Origin: CBDUVZ01 sp965370805
GTDB lineage: Bacteria; Hydrothermota; Tepidihabitantia; Tepidihabitantales; Tepidihabitantaceae
Length of the DNA: 9,880 nucleotides
NCBI GenBank assembly: GCA_965370805.1
Contig: CBDUVZ010000115.1
Coordinates: 1-9,880, forward strand
Reading direction: 5' to 3'
Shown here piece after piece: positions 5,983 to 9,880 of the stretch; position 1 is the stretch's first letter; each line of letters starts with the position of its first letter. The translations under genes and the position numbers were made by a program. Under the pieces are notes generated by a model. That model was not told the DNA's origin. It ran no database searches and saw nothing but the letters and a program-made list of their open reading frames with translations.

Positions 5983-7824
5983 CTACGGGCGCAACTGCTC
6001 GTGTACCTTCTGTGCCAGGGCCGGGCCGAACCCTTTGACCTGCACAATCTCCTCGGGACCGGCGAGCCTGAGTTTCACCAGGGAACCGAAATGCCGAATC
6101 AGTGCTCGCTTGCGCACCGGACCCAGGCCGTTGATTGCATCCAACTCCGATCCAATCATCGCCTTCCCCCGCAGCTTCCGGTGATGGGTTATCGCGAACC
6201 GGTGCGACTCGTCCCGGATTTGCTTGAGCAGTCTCAGGGCCGGCGAAGTCACCGGGATGGATATCTCCCGACCGTCGAGGAAGTAGAGCGTGTCGGTCCG
6301 CTTGGCCAGACCGAGAATCGGGATATCGGCATCGACCCGGGAATACGCCTTGATTGCCGATGACAACTGGCCTTTCCCGCCGTCCACCAGCACCAGGTCG
6401 GGCAGCGGCTTGTTCCGCTCCAGCAGCCCGCGCGCCCGCCGCGAGAGGACTTCCTCGATCATTGCGAAGTCGTCCGGCCCCTTGACGGTCTTTATCTTGA
6501 ACAGCCGGTACTCCCTCTTCGCCGGCCGGCTGTCGTGAAACACCACCACCGAGCCGACCGGCTGTCTGCCCTGGGTGTTGGAAATATCGACGCCTTCGAT
6601 CACTCGCGGCGGCTCGGCCAGCCCGAGAATCGCGGCCAGCTCCTGGCTCGCTTTCGACACCGGCTCTTCCGGCGTGATTCCAACCAGGCTCTTCGCCGCG
6701 TTGCGCCGCGCCAGGTCCAGCAACCTGACTTTCTCGCCCCGCTCCGGCACGACGATTCTGGTCCTGCGTCCCCGCCGCTCGCGGAACCACTGCTCGAACG
6801 TCTCCGAGTCCTCGACGCGCGTCGGCAGCACTATCTCATCCGGGATATCGTGGGTGTGGGTGTGAACCGACCGGAGCACCGTTGCCAGGACTTCCGAATC
6901 CGGAACGTCCTTCCCGGCGGTCAGCGGGTATTCCTCGCGCGCCACAATCTTGCCTTCCCGCACGCGGAACACCACCGCGACCGCCACTCTGCCGCCGCGA
7001 GCCAGGCCGATGACATCCCGGGACGTCATATCCTGAGAAACCGCCTGCTGGCGCATGCGGACCTGGCGCAGCGCCAGCAACTGGTCGCGCAGGATTGCGG
7101 CCCGCTCGAAATGGTGCGTTCCCGATTCCCGCCACATCCGGGCTTCGATATCGGCAATCAACCGGCTCGACTTCCCGGAGAGGAAATCGACCACGTCCTG
7201 CACCTGCCGGCGGTAATCCTCTTCAGAAATCATGCCGGCACATGGCCCGCTGCACCGGTTAAGCTGATAGTTCAGGCACGGCCGTACCCGACGCTCGACG
7301 CCGGACTCCGGCGTACTGCGTGATGCGTCATGCGTGATGCGTAGGTCGCAGGTTCGGACGCGGAATATCCGCTTCACGCCCTTCAACGCCTTGCGCAGTC
7401 CCTTGGCCGACGTGTAGGGTCCGAACAGCAGCGACCCGTCCGGCCTGACATTCCGCGTGGGAAAGATGCGCGGGAACCGTTCCTTCACCGTCACTTTGAG
7501 ATACGGAAACTTCTTGTCGTCCCGCAGCCGGACATTGTACTTCGGCTTCTTGATCTTGATCAGGTTCTCTTCCAGAATCAGGGCCTCGGTCTCGGACCGC
7601 GTGACAATCGTATCCAGGCCGCGCACCCGCCGCACCAGCGCCTTCAGCCTTGGGTTATGCTGGTCCTGGACGTAATTACGCAGCCGAGCCCGCAGGCTAC
7701 GCGCCTTACCGATATAGATAACCCGACCGCCGGCATCCTTAAGCAAGTAAACCCCCGGCCCCATCGGTGCCGCGCTCACCTTGTCCTTAAACTCCGGACT
7801 CCTCGAATCCTCCGCTCTGGTCAT
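5983..7824 (-). CDS. uvrC: UvrABC excinuclease subunit C
   Basis: UvrC makes both incisions in nucleotide excision repair after UvrAB marks damaged DNA. Domains in the 613 residues: GIY-YIG nuclease (GVYLLKD at 24, YIGKARSLRARL at 37, ETEALILEENLI at 78); cysteine region C159, C183, C191, C195, matching the four iron-sulphur ligands of the family; UVR motif ~220-255 that contacts UvrB; RNase H-like nuclease with D413 (GVDISN), D481 (VLVDGGKGQ) and H541 (RDESHRFAI); and C-terminal helix-hairpin-helix (INGLGPVRKRALIRHFG, VKGFGPALAQ). Residues ~162-179 are an extra loop encoded by a repeat between the first two cysteines. The start codon lies in a GGTCATTGG phrase and has no good Shine-Dalgarno; M21 would cut into the GIY-YIG domain. 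Confidence 0.96.
   Translation of the reverse strand: MTRAEDSRSPEFKDKVSAAPMGPGVYLLKDAGGRVIYIGKARSLRARLRNYVQDQHNPRLKALVRRVRGLDTIVTRSETEALILEENLIKIKKPKYNVRLRDDKKFPYLKVTVKERFPRIFPTRNVRPDGSLLFGPYTSAKGLRKALKGVKRIFRVRTCDLRITHDASRSTPESGVERRVRPCLNYQLNRCSGPCAGMISEEDYRRQVQDVVDFLSGKSSRLIADIEARMWRESGTHHFERAAILRDQLLALRQVRMRQQAVSQDMTSRDVIGLARGGRVAVAVVFRVREGKIVAREEYPLTAGKDVPDSEVLATVLRSVHTHTHDIPDEIVLPTRVEDSETFEQWFRERRGRRTRIVVPERGEKVRLLDLARRNAAKSLVGITPEEPVSKASQELAAILGLAEPPRVIEGVDISNTQGRQPVGSVVVFHDSRPAKREYRLFKIKTVKGPDDFAMIEEVLSRRARGLLERNKPLPDLVLVDGGKGQLSSAIKAYSRVDADIPILGLAKRTDTLYFLDGREISIPVTSPALRLLKQIRDESHRFAITHHRKLRGKAMIGSELDAINGLGPVRKRALIRHFGSLVKLRLAGPEEIVQVKGFGPALAQKVHEQLRP
7288..7343. repeat. Repeat-derived insertion in uvrC (tandem 13-14-mer plus palindrome)
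   Basis: TGCGTGATGCGTCA at 7317-7330 is repeated as TGCGTGATGCGTAG at 7331-7344. Beside it, 7298-7314 is a perfect inverted repeat ACGCCGGA-C-TCCGGCGT. Together they encode the extra residues between the first and second conserved cysteines. Confidence 0.7.
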
Positions 7825-8155
7825 TGGGATTCGGTCATTATCCTGCTTTGTGCACTTGGTGCCTTGGTGTTTATTCCGCTCCGGTCATTGGCACTTGGTC
7901 ATTGGTCATTTCCTGACTTGCCGGTTTCCGCTTCCTCAATTTGCACTTTGATATTTGCACTCTGCAATTTGCATTCTGACTTCCGCCTTCGTGCCTTGGT
8001 GTTTACTCCCCTCCGGTCCTCTACCCTGACGGTTCACTTCCTCATTCGTCATTCGGCATTCGTCATTCGGCGTTTCCTTGGCGCTCTTGGCGGCCTTGGC
8101 GGTTATCTCTTCCTTCCTCTCCTACCCTCACCCTGGACCCCTCGACCCCTTTCCT
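7825..8155. repeat. Intergenic phrase-repeat cluster between rtcB and uvrC
   Basis: No gene is supported in these 331 bases. They are built of short recurring phrases: GGTCATTGG at 7882 and 7898 (also at 7819, over the uvrC start); GTGCCTTGGTGTTTA at 7859 and 7991, each extended to 19 bases with one mismatch; three TTTGCACTCTG-type units at 7938-7980; ATTCGTCATTCGGC twice at 8043-8072; CTTGGCG...GGCCTTGGCGGTT at 8077-8104, which recurs at 9706-9733; and the GACCCCTC phrase at 8124-8150, starting just past the rtcB stop. No clear rho-independent terminator or strong promoter was found. Confidence 0.8.
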
Positions 8156-9625
8156 TCACCCCTTCACCACCCCCACCGGCCGCATCCGCGCAACCCTGCG
8201 GGCGATACCCGCTCCGGCGCAGACATCGACAACCGCATTGACGTCCTTGTACGCATCCGGCACCTCCTGGTGCAGCACTTTGCGGCTTGCCGCCATCACC
8301 ACGATGCCTTTCTCCTCCAGTTCCCGCAGGATATTGCGGTTCCTCGTTTCCTTCTCCGCCCGCTTGCGCGACCAGACCCGGCCCGCGCCGTGGCAGCACG
8401 ACGCGAACGTATCCTGCGCCGCTCCCTCGGTCCCGAGCAGCAGGTACGAACTCGTGCCCATATCGCCCGGAATCAGCACCGGCTGGCCCAATCCCCGGTA
8501 CTGCGCGGGCAAAGCCGGATGACCGGGAGGAAAGGCTCTGGTTGCACCCTTCCGGTGGATACACAACTTCGTCATTCGCCACTCGCCATTCGCCATTTTC
8601 ACTCTGTGCTCCTCGAACTTGGCGATATTGTGGGCCACGTCATAGACCATTGTCAGTCCGAGCCGTTCGACGCCCAGGCGCAGCACCTGGCTGAACGCTT
8701 CCCGCACCCAGTGCGTAATGCACTGCCGGTTGGCCCAGGCGTAATTCGCCGCGCAGACCATCGCCCCGAAGTAACGCCGGCCTTCGGGCGAATCGATTGG
8801 CGCGCACGCCAGTTGCCGGTCCGCCAGTTCGATACCGTACCGGAGCGCAACCGCGCCCAGGGTCTTGACATTGTCGTCACACACCTGGTACCCGAGCCCG
8901 CGCGACCCGGTATGAATCATCACGGTCACCTGGCCCTTGTGAATACCCAGCCCGTCGGCAGCAGCCGGGTCGAACACCTCGACTACCTCCTGGATTTCAA
9001 GGAAATGATTGCCCGCGCCAAGCGTGCCGAGCTGCGGCATTCCACGCTGCAGCGCCCGGTCCGAAATCCCGGCAAGGTCAGCTCCCGCCATCTCGCCGTT
9101 TTCCTCGGTGTACTCAAGGTCCCCTTCGGTCCCGTACCCGTTCCGGACCGCCCAGCGAGCGCCCTGGGTCAGCACTTTCTCCACTTCGCTCCGCTTGATT
9201 CGAATCCGGCCCTTGGACCCGATACCCGACGGCACGTTGTTGTACATCGCCGTGACCAGCGCTGCCAGCACGTCCTGCTTCAGGTCCGACCGCTCCAGGT
9301 TGGTCCGCAGCAACCTGACCCCGCAGTTGATGTCATACCCGACCCCGCCCGGCGACACCACGCCATCGCTCATCCCGAACGCCGCCACCCCGCCAATCGG
9401 GAACCCGTAGCCCCAGTGGATGTCCGGCATCGCCAAAGACTGACCGACAATCCCCGGCAGGGTAGCGACATTCGCCACCTGCTCCGGTGCCTGGTCGGCC
9501 TTGATATTCTCAATCAACCGGGCGTCGGCGTAGATAACACCGTCCACCCGCATCCCGGTCTTGTATTCCTTCGGAATCCGCAGCCGGTTATCGTCAATCC
9601 GCTCAAGCGGTCCGTTCCATGCCAT
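8156..9625 (-). CDS. rtcB: RNA-splicing ligase RtcB (3'-phosphate RNA ligase)
   Basis: RtcB joins RNA 3'-phosphate or 2',3'-cyclic phosphate ends to 5'-OH ends using GTP and Mn2+, acting in RNA repair or tRNA splicing. All active-site motifs are present in 489 residues: D98 and C101 (GYDINCGVRLLRT), N206, H207 and E210 (GAGNHFLE), H238 (HTGSRGLG), H332 (AHNIAKFEEH) and the guanylylated histidine H412 (CCHGAGRVWSR). The C-terminus VVKG matches the family. Residues ~343-352 (KMANGEWRMT) are an extra loop encoded by a phrase repeat between EEH and LCIHRKGATRAFP; relatives have only a short turn there. ATG 9625 is the natural family start (MAWNGPL) with no Shine-Dalgarno. No archease gene is in view. 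Confidence 0.96.
   Translation of the reverse strand: MAWNGPLERIDDNRLRIPKEYKTGMRVDGVIYADARLIENIKADQAPEQVANVATLPGIVGQSLAMPDIHWGYGFPIGGVAAFGMSDGVVSPGGVGYDINCGVRLLRTNLERSDLKQDVLAALVTAMYNNVPSGIGSKGRIRIKRSEVEKVLTQGARWAVRNGYGTEGDLEYTEENGEMAGADLAGISDRALQRGMPQLGTLGAGNHFLEIQEVVEVFDPAAADGLGIHKGQVTVMIHTGSRGLGYQVCDDNVKTLGAVALRYGIELADRQLACAPIDSPEGRRYFGAMVCAANYAWANRQCITHWVREAFSQVLRLGVERLGLTMVYDVAHNIAKFEEHRVKMANGEWRMTKLCIHRKGATRAFPPGHPALPAQYRGLGQPVLIPGDMGTSSYLLLGTEGAAQDTFASCCHGAGRVWSRKRAEKETRNRNILRELEEKGIVVMAASRKVLHQEVPDAYKDVNAVVDVCAGAGIARRVARMRPVGVVKG
8571..8596. repeat. CATTCG phrase repeat inside rtcB
   Basis: Units GTCATTCGCC, ACTCGCC and ATTCGCCA belong to the same family as the intergenic array at 8043-8072 and, in the other orientation, 9740-9764. 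It is translated as MANGEWRMT. Confidence 0.75.
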
Positions 9626-9630
9626 GAGTC

Positions 9631-9659
9631 AGTATAGAAACCTTTCCCGACCCGGTCAA
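9631..9659 (-). promoter_or_regulatory. Predicted sigma70-type promoter of rtcB, leaderless arrangement
   Basis: TTGACC (9654-9659), a 17-nt spacer and TATACT (9631-9636) on the minus strand, both near consensus. Only five bases (GACTC) separate the -10 box from the rtcB ATG, so the transcript would begin at or inside the start codon unless another promoter is used. Confidence 0.7.
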
Positions 9660-9880
9660 TCAGACCAAGCCGTCCGGAACGGCCGAACGGCCTTTGGATT
9701 GCGTTCTTGGCGCACTTGGCGGCCTTGGCGGTTGGCGCAAATCCGAATGCCGAATTGCGAATGACGAGTCTGGATTCCCGCCTTCATCTGTGTACATCTG
9801 TGGTTTCTCTACCTTCGTGTTCTTCGTGCCTTATATATTGGCTCTTCGCGCTTTTGTGTGGGTGATCTTGGCGGATTTGG
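9660..9880. repeat. Phrase repeats upstream of rtcB
   Basis: No gene is supported here. CTTGGCG...GGCCTTGGCGGTT at 9706-9733 matches 8077-8104 in 27 of 28 bases. Reverse-oriented CATTCG units lie at 9740-9764. Then TCTGTGTACATCTGTGG (about 9787-9803), CCTTCGTGTTCTTCGTGCC (about 9811-9830) and GATCTTGGCGG near the end. Confidence 0.7.

Noticed and set aside
5906..6790. 294-codon minus-strand open frame overlapping uvrC
   Set aside because: It overlaps uvrC in another phase and is low-complexity Ala/Gly/Arg; the uvrC frame has all catalytic motifs.
7825..8155. CRISPR array or small RNA gene
   Set aside because: The phrases differ in length and spacing and lack a constant repeat; no promoter-terminator pair was seen.
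8078..9637. 519-codon open frame on the plus strand
   Set aside because: It is antisense to rtcB, whose motifs are complete; the translation is Arg/Pro/His-rich with no domain, as expected from a GC-rich shadow frame.
1..9880. tRNA or rRNA genes
   Set aside because: I saw no cloverleaf with GGTTCRA-like arm and acceptor stem, and no rRNA-like stretches.

Overview
The window is GC-rich and carries ordinary bacterial housekeeping genes beside secreted proteins that end in a Por/type IX-like C-terminal sorting domain (VLLDITGR...GVYFV...RKVIIQR). This domain style, the VYCAN-type YVTN propeller and the many short 'phrase' repeats between genes resemble candidate phylum WOR-3 (Stahlbacteria) genomes. 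That placement is my recognition, not a computed result.

Layout, left to right. 1-1027 (+): 3' part of a YVTN beta-propeller secreted protein, cut by the window edge. 1070-2332 (-): imidazolonepropionase hutI, convergent with it. 2405-3715 (-): secreted LVIVD/propeller-like protein with signal peptide and sorting domain. 3791-4960 (-): a second secreted protein, split by one in-frame TAG into a 113-codon 5' part and a 3' part. 5037-5969 (-): GNAT-family acetyltransferase-like protein, 13 bp behind uvrC (5983-7824, -). 7825-8155: a 331-bp gap packed with phrase repeats. 8156-9625 (-): RNA ligase rtcB. 9626-9880: rtcB promoter, then more phrase repeats. Sigma70-like promoters can be read upstream of hutI, both secreted-protein genes and rtcB. 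At rtcB, and perhaps hutI, the -10 box lies so close to the ATG that the mRNA should be leaderless or nearly so.

The genes do not form one pathway. uvrC and the GNAT gene look co-transcribed; the others appear to have their own promoters. HutI belongs to histidine degradation, UvrC to excision repair, RtcB to RNA repair or tRNA splicing.

The most striking pattern is that short repeats also found between genes sit in-frame inside coding sequence. A palindromic 'PAGEG' element lies in the sorting domain of all three secreted proteins, with its right arm read in three different phases. A GACCCCTT/GAACCCTC phrase lies in hutI and the GNAT gene. A CATTCG phrase lies in rtcB. A GCGTGATGCGTCAT repeat lies in uvrC, between two predicted iron-sulphur cysteines. 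This resembles Rickettsia palindromic elements in concept, but several unrelated repeat families are involved.
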